Assembly: GCA_031761405.1 (NCBI GenBank)
Contig: JASEVX010000005.1
Location: 36,533,198-36,597,197 of the forward strand
Reading direction: 5' to 3'
Source of the DNA: Serripes groenlandicus
Lineage: Eukaryota; Mollusca; Bivalvia; Cardiida; Cardiidae
Length of the DNA stretch: 64,000 nt
The position numbers and the translations under genes were made by a program. Each line of letters starts with the position of its first letter. The first letter of the stretch is position 1. The notes under the pieces are model-generated. The model saw nothing but the letters and a program-made list of their open reading frames with translations. It did not search any database and had not been told where the DNA came from. Positions 52,835-62,348 of this stretch are shown here, piece after piece.

Positions 52835-53910
52835 AGGAGTACCTTGTTGGCACTATATCGCTCTTCTGGGTGCAAAAGCTCACAAGTATACACATTTAAG
52901 ACATGAAGAATCAAAGTAAAATTTGACAACAGGTTTAGGCAGAATATTTTGAAGTTTCTACCTCATTATATTGATAAATATATCAATGTTAAATCGACCT
53001 CTCATCAAGTAGAAATAATTCTGTAACCCCTGTTCTAGACTGGGAGAAAGTGTTTGATCAATGCAAAACTCATCAAGACAATTTTTCTGACAAAGATTCA
53101 AAATGCAATCTCGAGAGTGTTATCAAGATTTTCCTTCATTTGGCCTAGTGACCTATTTTTTTTACTTCATGTGATACATATTCGAAAATGGACTAGATAT
53201 TATCATTACAAACATTATGTCATAGTTTCAAGCTGCTGAAGCAAAACATACGGCCTTCAGAGTATTAACAAGAGTTTCCTTCAATTTGGCCTAGTGACCT
53301 AGTTTTAAACCTGGCATGACCCTTATTCGAGCTTGGCCTAGATATCATTAAGATAAACATTCTGACCAAATTTAAAAAAATGTCGTTTCTACAGTGTGGA
53401 CAAGATTTTCCTTCAATTTGGTCTAGTGACCTAGTTTTTCATATATTCAAACTTGGCCTACATATCATCAAGACAAACATTATGAAACAGTTTCAGCATT
53501 CTCAAGTTAAAAATGCAGCATCCAGAGTGTTAACAAGGTTATCCTTTAATTTGGCGTAGTGACCTTGTTTCTGACCCAATATGACCACTAGTCTAACTTG
53601 ACCCAAATATAATTCAGACACAATTTCAAGCTGCTGAAGCAAAAAATGTGGCCTATAGAGTGTTAACAAGATCTTCCTTCAACTTGCCCTAGTGACCTAA
53701 TTTTTGACCCGGCATGACCCATATTCGAACTTGGCCTAGATATCATTAAGATCAACATTCTGACCTAATTTTAAACTGCTGAAGTAGAAAATGCGAACTT
53801 GACCTACATATCATCAAGACAATTATTCTGATACAGTTTTAATATGCTCAAGTTAAAAATGTAGCATCCAGAGTTTTAACAAGATGTCCCTTCAATTTGG
53901 CCTAGTGACC
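52835..53910 (+). repeat. Dispersed element with internal ~133-146 bp degenerate tandem repeats
   Basis: Opens with an ACAAGAGG-like start (aacaggagtaccttgttggc … tatatcgctcttctggg). It then repeats the phrase 'ttcaatttggcctagtgacctagttttt' in diverged form at about 53142, 53288, 53420, 53553, 53686 and 53899, giving spacings of 146, 132, 133, 133 and 213 bp. Similar phrases lie in inverse orientation at 54740-55000. Confidence 0.75.
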
Positions 53911-53917
53911 TAGTTTG

Positions 53918-54363
53918 ACTAACAAAAACCCCTATGATACTCCGTGGGAATATTATAAGACTGTTATATCTTTCCAATCCTTGAATCATCTACTCCAAGA
54001 ATTCCTCAAACGATTTACCTCACTTCAGCAGCGGGCTCATACACCATTCGTACTGTTCCCGCCAGCTGATACGGCACTTGACGACGAGTCGGTAAACTTT
54101 ATAGCTGCCATCGGACGATACAGTCCAGGTGTAAATCGAGTGCTGGAGGAATACATGGGGTGGTGTATCACCCTTACCTTACTGACCAGTCATCCATTGA
54201 CGACTTGATAAGGGAAGTCAAGGGATCTGAATGTCCACACAATTCGCTGGATAGCGATCACATTGGTGACGAGTTGCGAGTTCGAAGAAAGAATTATTGG
54301 CCTCGTGAAGTCGGACTGAAGATCATCAATGGCGAAGAAAATGCTTACAAGAATGTGCCTTAA
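53918..54363 (+). pseudogene. Frameshifted exon-like fragment, possible FAS1 domain
   Basis: Two overlapping plus-strand frames, 53918-54205 and 54160-54363, read as one protein if a single frame change near 54160 is assumed. The joined content is protein-like and unlike the repeats around it. PFVLFPPADTALDDE resembles the FAS1 (fasciclin) start motif, usually written TvFaPtdeAF. VNRVLEEYMG followed by VYHPYL resembles the L..yHvv segment. A DELRVRR-to-GLKIINGEENAYKNV stretch resembles the end strands leading to the vNGa motif. FAS1 domains mediate adhesion in secreted or membrane proteins. The fragment ends at a stop at 54361-54363, without the last FAS1 strand, and lies between inverted copies of a dispersed repeat. 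It could be a dead exon or a captured gene fragment. The family assignment is from pattern only and may be wrong. Confidence 0.4.
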
Positions 54364-54739
54364 GTCTGCACATAGAGATATGGATATCAGCATTTATGGT
54401 TTCAAAAGTCTTCTGGTGCAGATTTATATTGTTTTCAAAAGCATATTTGTATTAATTAAAAATGTACCATACCTACCTAGTATCAACCCCAGTCACAATT
54501 ACCTTGCGAAAGGTTTGCGAGTAGTTTGCGGCGGATTCCTAGGCATTTTCGGCCGGGACCCTAGGGACTCTTCCCGGGCATCGAGTTACTTTAAACTCGG
54601 ACTTAAAACCTCATCGCAAATTGATCGCACATAAATCGGTTGATGCTTGGCCGCAAGCGCTGTGGAGGTATCAACGGCATTCTCATAAGAATATTTGTCT
54701 TAAAGATATTACTATTTTTGTTTTATTAACCCTCGCCAT

Positions 54740-55000
54740 GCAGGATTCACTATATGGCGAGCATCCAAGTCAAGTTCGAATATGGGTCTTATTGGGTCAG
54801 AAACTAGGCCACTAGGCCAACTTGAACGGAAATCTTATTAACATTCTGGAGGCTGCATTTTTAACTTGAGCATGTTGAAACCAGAATGTCTGTCTTGATG
54901 ATATGTAGGTCAAGTTTCAATATTGGTCATGTCTGTTCAAAAACTAGGTCACAGGGCAAATTGAAGGAAAACCTTGTCAACAGTGTAAAAGCCGTAGTTT
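54740..55000 (-). repeat. Inverted copy of the 'gacctagtgacc' dispersed repeat
   Basis: Phrases such as gttgaaaccagaatgtctgtc, gatgatatgtaggtcaagt and aaaactaggtcacagggc are reverse complements of phrases at 53400-53900. With 52835-53910 it brackets the FAS1-like fragment. Confidence 0.7.
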
Positions 55001-55009
55001 TTAAAATGT

Positions 55010-55400
55010 AGTCAATGAAACCGTAAACACCGTTTTATTGTTCCTTATAACACTGCTTAGAGTGAATACATGTTCTTCACACGATCTGTATTTCCGGAAG
55101 CCATTTTGTTCGTCTGCAAGAATGTTGTTATTTTCTAGTTATTCTGTTAACCTCTTATTGAGGAAAGACGTATACAACTTGCTGATACAGGACAAAAGAC
55201 TTATACCGCGATAGTTCATTGGTATTCCCTTGTCTGAGTGTGGGTCTTTCAAAATGGGACAGACAATTGCGTTACGCAATCAAATATAAGTTGAAATAAT
55301 GGCTGTAAAGCTTGTCACAGTGTTGTTTTTCAAAACATCGTATGCTATTTCATCTATGCTACAGTATGATCCCCGTTTTGACTTTTTAACAATGTGCACA
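55010..55400 (-). pseudogene. Second non-LTR reverse transcriptase relic
   Basis: Minus-strand translation gives VCPILKDPHSDKG, then NYRGISLLSCISKLY, LNKRLTE, ILADEQNGFRKYRSCEEH and VFTLSSVIRNN. This is the early palm/fingers part of a LINE reverse transcriptase, where families show NYRPIsLl and QfGFR.grSc motifs. A stop codon interrupts the frame between LNKRLTE and LENNN, and another lies upstream of VCPILK. It covers a part of the enzyme not present in the relic at 37680-38870, so the two do not overlap. One edge touches the inverted copy of the 2.84-kb element. Confidence 0.85.
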
Positions 55401-55402
55401 TG

Positions 55403-56042
55403 TATATGTTGTGTTACTGATGCACAATTCTCACGATAGCATATATCGATATTGTTGAAAATATCATTCTCGCTATCTCGTAAAAATGCAAGTATTCTTT
55501 TGTTGTATTTGTAATGTATTTGCTATATAAATTGCAATATCGTAGCTACTTTGAATCTTTAAAGAGAAGCAAATTAATACAACCTACCATTATTTACTAA
55601 AGTGTCGAAGAAAGGCGGTACTTAAAAGATTGAAATTGATGATTATAATCAAAATATGTGGTGTGTTAATTTTATTACCTACCCTTGAAGCGTATCTAGC
55701 TATAATTATACAGTGTACGTTCTGAAGTGCGACAGATGTTTAACTACATTGTGGTTTATTAAAAATCGGCTCGATATATATTCTTGAAATTTGGGCAAAT
55801 GGTATACGAACATGTGTCCTAAAATTATATATCTTTTAAATAAAAATCACTTGGGCGAATTTTTAATAAATCGAAATAATCTGATAACTGTTAAAATTCC
55901 CTAATGTCTGTCGTCTATTTTATCCGAATACCACTTCAAACGAGAAAGTGATGGCGGTTTCATTAACCACATTATCATTGTCGCAATAACATACGTTTAG
56001 ACGTCAAAAACAGCGTTATTTCAAAGGTATGATTCCACCTTA
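55403..56042 (-). repeat. Inverted copy of 33184-33846
   Basis: Reverse complement of the internal part of the 2.84-kb element, ending at ggtatgattccaccttaa. The terminal inverted repeat itself is not present, so this is a partial copy. Confidence 0.85.
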
Positions 56043-56059
56043 AGCCCATGGACTTAAGA

Positions 56060-56215
56060 AATATGACGATTGTCGCATTTTGTCAATCGTCGAAAATAAT
56101 ATTGGCCAAGCTGGGGTTCGAACTCACAACCGCTGATGTCCTTATGACTTGTGTAGATAAAGATAACCGATTCGTAACTAAACCAGTAGGTGACGACCCC
56201 AATAGTAAAATTACC
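56060..56215 (-). mobile_element. SINE fragment with tRNA-like B-box
   Basis: Same family as 42149-42442: minus strand ggttgtgagttcgaacccc (B-box), then agcttggccaat and gacgattgacaaaatgcgac. The tail is missing. Confidence 0.75.
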
Positions 56216-56513
56216 ATGTCGCTAGCAAAAGTCAATTTTGTCGTTTTATCAAGCATTTTACACATATTGATTCAAACATAAAAACAGGGGTCGAAAAATC
56301 TCTATCCTCAAAACAAATAACTGTTGATGCTTTTGCATCAAATGAAATTCAAAAATGTAGTGGTGAAAGCAGACATTGCTCAAAGTAAGCAAATGATTCT
56401 TTCCCCGCAATCTTTTCAAATGTATATCGAATTTATTTAATTCCAATTTTCTTTCTCTGATATAGGATTGTTATCACCTCTACAGAAGAGTTATAATTAT
56501 GTCTCAATGAGAT

Positions 56514-56545
56514 TTTATTAAACTGTCTGATAATATATTTTTATT
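56514..56545 (-). terminator. Candidate polyadenylation signals of the FkbM gene
   Basis: Two AATAAA hexamers on the minus strand, at 56540-56545 and 56514-56519, lie about 100 and 130 nt after the stop codon of the methyltransferase gene. Position and spacing fit a 3' UTR end. There is no transcript evidence. Confidence 0.5.
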
Positions 56546-56645
56546 TGTCCAAATTGTCCACTTTCCAAGGTTTTCAGTCTGAAAGGAGTCTAAACTGTTC
56601 ACATCAGGTGATGGATTAAATATTATGAAAAAAGTCCTGGAAATA

Positions 56646-57722
56646 TTACTGTTTTAAAAAGAACACATCACCGGGCCATCGCCCTCTTTTTTCAATCAAC
56701 AATGGCTGGTGACCATGACTGTCCGAGAAAGGTTTGAAGCCATGCCTCTCCATATAAACGATTATTTCACTTCCCGATGGTTTGTCTTTATGATAGCTAA
56801 ACTCCATGAGAACGACCCTCACATCCATCGACTGGAAGAATAGTTTTCCACCGAGTAGAACATTCATTTCTTGCGTTTCTACGTCCATTTTGATAATCAT
56901 CGGTTTACCGATAAACAGTTCTCGTAGATCGTCCAGTTTGACAGTGTTAACACTGTCACGAATGTCGTCTGCTTCTGATGGTTCGAATTTGATGGCCGTA
57001 CCACCCACATTACCTGGGAATTTCCGGAGAGTAACCGTCGAATAGTTAAATGATACAGCATTCCACACCAAAGTTACATTCTTTGTTAGGTTACCGAGTT
57101 GAAGAGATTTTGCTAGCAAGTCCAGGTTACCCAACAGCGGATCAACCGCTACGACGTGTTTGTGAGCCTTAGCGGCGGCTAGTGTGAATGAACCAATGTT
57201 ACACCCTAGATCAAGAAACACGCTGTCGGTGTTTATCTTCAACAGTCGGACGATGTTTAATACGAAGGATCTTTCCCATGACCCTGAGTTCCGAATACTC
57301 TTCGAGATGTATTTGTCTACTGTGGAAGTATAGATACAAACCGGAGTCTTGATATCGGCTACAGATAGACTGACACATTCACTACTAGATGCTAGTAACT
57401 CATCTGAACTCCTACGTATTGTCCTTACACATTTACCATTGTTATATAACTCAATCGAGGATGTAATTCTGTCCACACATGGCTGTTTAACGAAATCGAA
57501 GATTGGTGGAACGGTGTTGCGCCCAGCACTGTCATTGTTCATGGCCGTTTTAGACAAACCGTTTAACTTTTCACAGTTTTTCGTTTGACCAATGCATACC
57601 TTTTGCATTGAGACACCGTCAGGTTGATTTGCACGGTCAAAGAGAGGCGTTATGCGAGATGATATATAAATTATGATACACACAACAACAAAAGCGAGAG
57701 GATAAAACATCCGTTTAGCCAT
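56646..57722 (-). CDS. FkbM-family SAM-dependent methyltransferase, type II membrane protein
   Basis: An uninterrupted 358-residue protein. The start is the first ATG (57720-57722); the frame stays open upstream, but only non-ATG codons precede it. Residues 1-5 are short and basic, and 6-22 form one hydrophobic helix, so it is probably a signal anchor with the catalytic part in the Golgi/ER lumen. N-glycosylation sequons at N63, N211, N215 and N226 fit a lumenal domain. The catalytic half (about 165-345) shows the SAM-binding motif VFLDLGCNIGSFT (168-180), the acidic end of the second strand VVAVDP (190-195), IIKMDVETQEMNVLLGG (276-292), which corresponds to the IKiDvEG.E..vL.G motif of FkbM enzymes, and VVLMEFSY (303-310). 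FkbM members methylate hydroxyl groups of sugars or small molecules, but the substrate here cannot be deduced. The gene is intronless across the domain. A MITE sits about 140 bp upstream. A 5' non-coding or short coding exon further upstream is possible. Confidence 0.9.
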   Translation of the reverse strand: MAKRMFYPLAFVVVCIIIYISSRITPLFDRANQPDGVSMQKVCIGQTKNCEKLNGLSKTAMNNDSAGRNTVPPIFDFVKQPCVDRITSSIELYNNGKCVRTIRRSSDELLASSSECVSLSVADIKTPVCIYTSTVDKYISKSIRNSGSWERSFVLNIVRLLKINTDSVFLDLGCNIGSFTLAAAKAHKHVVAVDPLLGNLDLLAKSLQLGNLTKNVTLVWNAVSFNYSTVTLRKFPGNVGGTAIKFEPSEADDIRDSVNTVKLDDLRELFIGKPMIIKMDVETQEMNVLLGGKLFFQSMDVRVVLMEFSYHKDKPSGSEIIVYMERHGFKPFSDSHGHQPLLIEKRGRWPGDVFFLKQ

Positions 57723-57861
57723 GACTATTCCATGCACAAAGGCGATCAATATAAATATAGCCAGGAGAAATACATACAAAATATATCGTTGATAAACCTG
57801 TTATACAGGCTTCGCTACACTCAATTAATTATTAAGGCCCGTCATGGGAGTCGTCATCTTA

Positions 57862-58030
57862 ATATGAGCCGCTCAACGAGAAAACCATCATTGTGGACTC
57901 TGCGTAAGGTATCGACCCGGATCAGCCTAATCATGCCGCATAGGCTAACCAGGACAGATATTTTTCGCCTCCGGCTGATTTTCTGTTACAGGAGTCTATA
58001 ATGTTGGTTTTGCAGTGGAACGGCTCATAT
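57862..58030. mobile_element. 169-bp MITE with ATATGAGCC ends
   Basis: Left end atatgagccgctcaacgag with aaaacc, and right end ggttttgcagtggaacggct with catat, are inverted copies with several mismatches. The interior (actctgcgtaaggtatcgac, ccggatcagcc) resembles a repeat common in bivalves. It lies between the methyltransferase gene and the 2A-like fragment. Confidence 0.65.
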
Positions 58031-58056
58031 GTTGAAGTAGAATAGGGTATTTGTCC

Positions 58057-58210
58057 ATGCCACGGACGAGACGATCTTCGGGAATCAGCACCAATACAAT
58101 AAGCTCCAGCAGTATATCGCTCATTTTGCGCATATTCCTATTTTTACTATTAGCTGCTGCGTGCGTTGAAATGAATCCAGGACATAGAACCAATGGGAAA
58201 AGGAACAAAG
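58057..58210 (+). pseudogene. Leader fragment with degenerate 2A-like motif
   Basis: From the ATG at 58057 the frame encodes a basic, serine-rich start (residues 1-20) and a hydrophobic stretch LILRIFLFLLLAAA (22-35). The next residues, CVEMNPGH (36-43, codons 58162-58185), resemble the 2A ribosome-skipping consensus D(V/I)ExNPGP. Hydrophobic leaders ending in 2A-like motifs occur at the N-terminus of some non-LTR retrotransposon and immune-type genes in marine invertebrates. Here D is C and the final P is H, so skipping is probably lost. The frame then runs into repeat sequence at about 58211. It is most likely the 5' scrap of a retroelement. Confidence 0.55.
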
Positions 58211-60632
58211 AACAAGAGCGCCAAATGTCACAAAATACGCCTGTCCTGGTTTTTTTGAGACCACGTATAGTGGTAATTGGTTGTACGTCAGCCAAACTTA
58301 GAGAGCGGACACTGTTAGTACAGTTTTGGCCATTTCGAGGGACATAATTGTGTAGTGACTAAGATAACGTTGTAAGTTATCAAACGTGACCAAGATATTC
58401 TGCTCATCAACATATTGTCTAAATTTAGTGATGATCGGATAAAGGCTTTACAAGTTATTTAGCTGACAAGACCAATTTTAGGTAATTTCTATAATTAAAG
58501 GGCGATAACTCTCAATTGACTTAAGCGATATGGCTAGTTATCGAACTTGTCCGAGATATTATGCCAATACACATTCTGACCAAATTTAGTGATGATTGGA
58601 CAAAGGCTCCTAAAGTTATTGAGCTGACAAGACCAATTTTAGGTAATTTATATAATTAAAGGGCAGTAACTCTCGATTGATTAAAGCGATATGGCTAGTA
58701 ATCGAACTTGTCCGAGATATTATGCCAATACACATACTGACTAAATGTGGTGATGATTGGGCAAAGGCTTCTAAAGTAATTGAGCTGACAAGACCAATGT
58801 TTGGTCATTTCTATAATAAAAGGGCAATAACTCTTGATTGACTAAAGCGATATAGCTAGTTATCGGACATGTCTGAGATATTATCCCAATACACATTCTG
58901 ACTAAATTTGGTGATGATTGGAAAAAGGCTTCTTAAGTTATTGAGCTGACAAGACCAATATTGGGTATTTTTTATAATAAAAGGGCAATAATTCTTGATT
59001 GACCAAAGCGATATGGCTAGTTATCGAACTTGTCCGAGATATTATGCCAATACACATTCTGACCAAATTTAGTGATGATTGGACAAAGGCTCCTAAAGTT
59101 ATTGAGCTGACAAGACCAATTTTAGGTAATTTATATAATTAAAGGGCAGTAACTCTCGATTGATTAAAGCGAAATGGCTAGTAATCGAACTTGTCCGAGA
59201 TATTATGCCAATACACATACTGACTAAATGTGGTGATGATTGGGCAAAGGCTTCTAAAGTAATTGAGCTGACAAGACCAATGTTTGGTCATTTCTATAAT
59301 AAAAGGGCAATAACTCTTGATTGACCAAAGTGATATGGCTAGTTATCGAACTTGTCCGAGATATTATGCCAATACACATTCTGACCAAATTTAGTGATGA
59401 TTGGACAAAGGCTCCTAAAGTTATTGAGCTGACAAGACCAATTTTAGGTAATTTATATAATTAAAGGGCAGTAACTCTCGATTGATTAAAGCGATATGGC
59501 TAGTAATCGAACTTGTCCGAGATATTATGCCAATACACATACTGACTAAATGTGGTGATGATTGGGCAAAGGCTTCTAAAGTAATTGAGCTGACAAGACC
59601 AATGTTTGGTCATTTCTATAATAAAAGGGCAATAACTCTTGATTGACTAAAGCGATATAGCTAGTTATCGGACATGTCTGAGATATTATCCCAATACACA
59701 TTCTGACCAAATTTGGTGATGATTGGAAAAAGGCTTCTTAAGTTATTGAGCTGACAAGACCAATATTGGGTATTTTTTATAATAAAAGGGCAATAATTCT
59801 TGATTGACCAAAGCGATATGGCTAGTTATCGAACTTGTCCGAGATATTATGCCAATACACATTCTGACCAAATTTAGTGATGATTGGACAAAGGCTCCTA
59901 AAGTTATTGAGCTGACAAGACCAATTTTAGGTAATTTATATAATTAAAGGGCAGTAACTCTCGATTGATTAAAGCGATATGGCTAGTAATCGAACTTGTC
60001 CGAGATATTATGCCAATACACATACTGACTAAATGTGGTGATGATTGGGCAAAGGCTTCTAAAGTAATTGAGCTGACAAGACCAATGTTTGGTCATTTCT
60101 ATAATAAAAGGGCAATAACTCTTGATTGACTAAAGCGATATAGCTAGTTATCGGACATGTCTGAGATATTATCCCAATACACATTCTGACTAAATTTGGT
60201 GATGATTGGAAAAAGGCTTCTTAAGTTATTGAGCTGACAAGACCAATATTGGGTATTTTTTATAATAAAAGGGCAATAATTCTTGATTGACCAAAGCGAT
60301 ATGGCTAGTTATCGACCTTGTCCGAGATATTAGCCCAATACACATTCTGACACAATTTGGTGGTCATTTGAAAAAGGCTTCTAAAGTTATTGAGCTGACA
60401 AGACCAATTTTGGGTAATTTCTATAATTAAACAGCGATAACTCTTGATTGACTGAAGCGATATAGCTAGTTATCGAACTTGTCTGAGATATTATCCCAAT
60501 ACATATTCTGACTAAATTAGGTGATGATTGGACAAAGGCTTCTAACGTTATTGAGCGGACAACATACTGGACGCCGCCCGCCCGCCTGTACGCCGCAGGT
60601 GAAACTATAATACGATCCGTTTGGGCGTATAA
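58211..60632 (+). mobile_element. Element enclosing the 161-bp repeats
   Basis: Begins with an ACAAGAG start (aacaagagcgccaaatgtca) like the other dispersed repeats, contains the 161-bp tandem repeats, and ends with gcccgcccgcctgtacgccg and then cgatccgtttgggcgtataa. The start, tandem core and GC-rich tail suggest one mobile unit whose copy number of core repeats varies. Class uncertain (non-autonomous, possibly Helitron-like). Confidence 0.5.
58360..60590 (+). repeat. 161-bp tandem repeats with three-unit higher-order pattern
   Basis: The phrase agctgacaagaccaa recurs at 58461, 58622, 58783, 58944, 59105, 59266, 59427, 59588, 59749, 59910, 60071, 60232 and 60393, with agcggac at 60554. Every interval is exactly 161 bp. 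Three unit types are recognisable: A (ggctcctaaag, ttttaggtaattta), B (cttctaaagtaattg, tgtttggtcat) and C (aaaaaggcttcttaag, atattgggtattttt). From 58622 they run A B C A B A B C A B C. Bivalve satellites of about 160 bp inside mobile elements are known (BIV160 and Pearl-type), but kinship was not tested. Confidence 0.95.
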
Positions 60633-60984
60633 AATAGAAGAGCCAGAATAAGTGGCGCGGGAGAGGTTCTAAACGAGTCCGAATAGTTGTATAGACATCC
60701 TTCTACTAACTGTTCAAACGTTTGATTGTGATATATTTACATGTTGGACATATATATATTGTCTTCTCTTTTCAGGAAACATGAAAGTAAATATCAAATT
60801 TTGGAGAACAGAACCATTTACCTCATACAGACACACCTTTGGATGCTGCGCAGCAGACAACTTTTGAAAATACTTTTAGATCACATGACTTTGGAAAAAA
60901 AATGTGTAATTCTTGAAAATCTGCACTTTTTGAAATGATACACTTTTACTTGGGAAGAATGTTGTGTACAGGTTCAAGTGTTAT

Positions 60985-61036
60985 ATATAAGACTTACTGT
61001 TGGAAATGGCATTAAACCGCAATAAATCAATCAATC
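60985..61036 (+). mobile_element. SINE 3' tail fragment
   Basis: ggcattaaaccgcaataaat followed by caatcaatc resembles the 3' end of the mollusc SINE family, in plus orientation. The head was not found. Confidence 0.5.
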
Positions 61037-61392
61037 TTAACTTTGGAAAACAATGATGTGAGATATGATAAAGTGCGTATGTCTTCTTTACTTTATTACA
61101 GAATAAAATGACATTACATGACCCAGTTTTGTTATTTATTTAAACTACTAATCTCATCCTAAACCACTTCATCTATTTCAATCACATATCAAACGAATGT
61201 TTCTTTATAATATCCTGTAATAAAATAGTTTTTAGAACACCGGAGCCGAAAGCTCAATGTGATCTGTTCTGATAAATCTCTGTCTATATTCTGTCCTTCT
61301 AAAATGTTCAGTTTCCAATGACATCTTTTCCTAAACTTAAGGACAAATTTCAACGTAACCTCTCCATAGGAATGTTTCTTTGGTTTTGTTTT

Positions 61393-61440
61393 GTTTTATT
61401 GAGGTTTAACGCCACTTTCAACATTATTCTTTCTTTTGTA
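61393..61440 (-). mobile_element. SINE 3' tail fragment
   Basis: attgaggtttaacgccactt then tcaacattatt matches the tail of the SINE at 42149-42442. Confidence 0.55.
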
Positions 61441-61604
61441 ACTGCGGCATTGGAAGTGGGAAAAATGAAGACACTTTCATATTCAATTACTGTATCAGTA
61501 CTTGTCTGATTTAAAGAGTATATAGCTTAAATGTTTTTATGTGAACCTCTACAATCGTTTATCAATCCAAATTGATTAGTTAAAAAACATGGCTGCAACT
61601 GATT

Positions 61605-61720
61605 AGTTTAATTGGGGTTTTACGCCGTTTTCAACATTATTTCAGTTATATCACGGCGAAAGTTCACTTATTCATGATCCCTGGGTAAACAAACCAGTAC
61701 TAGGCTATCAAGTTATTCAG
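61605..61720 (-). mobile_element. SINE fragment
   Basis: aattggggttttacgccgtt, then ttatatcacggcg and ccctgggtaaacaaaccagt. Related to the other SINE tails, with a different inner part shared with 62255-62290. Confidence 0.6.
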
Positions 61721-62184
61721 TTATATCAAGGCGTTTCCTTGGTAAGCTACCAGTACTACCGGTCCATTTTATCCTGACACCCAAGCAGTCAGTCGTAATG
61801 CTAACTCCTTTTATATCGTACCTTTCACTGTGATATAGACTCCATGTCACTAGACGCATTTATACAGTTTAAATAAAATATATTTGCGTCTATTCAGGTT
61901 GAAATTAAATAGCAAAGTAAGCGATTGACTTGTCGGAAACAGTTCGGGGAATACCGACATCCAATCGGTCCAATGCCGATAAATGTGTACATGTAAATGT
62001 GATTCTTATCTTCTTTTAAGGAGAGTCCGTTTCAGTTGTGTTCTGTTTCATAGACATAGCTTAAACGCGTTTACGTTATTAGTCGCCGGACAGAAGCCCG
62101 CGACTTATATTTTTAATAGCTTTTCGGAAATGACATGGGAGGAGGAGTTATTATTAGAAAAAACCAAATTACTGTCTTGAATAA

Positions 62185-62348
62185 TGAATGAATGTATATT
62201 GTTTTATGGCGCATCGACAGCTAAGGTCATTTAGCGCGCAATTAAATTTAATTATTCATGTTCCCTGGGTAAACAAACCAGTACTAGGCTAGAAAATGTG
62301 CCTTGCCCAAAGGCACTCCACCATGACCGTAGTGCCGCGACTAGGAAT
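62185..62348 (-). mobile_element. SINE-like fragment with (AATG)n tail
   Basis: Starts aatgaatgaatgtatattg, has gttttatggcgcatcgac, and shares ccctgggtaaacaaaccagt and actaggct with 61670-61705. The tRNA head is missing. Confidence 0.55.

Noticed and set aside
56646..57779. Longer 377-residue form of the methyltransferase
   Set aside because: It would start at a TTG codon. The ATG at 57720-57722 gives a normal short cytoplasmic end followed by the membrane helix.
57996..58295. 99-codon minus-strand frame opposite the 2A-like leader
   Set aside because: Shadow of the plus-strand leader and the MITE end. No recognisable family.
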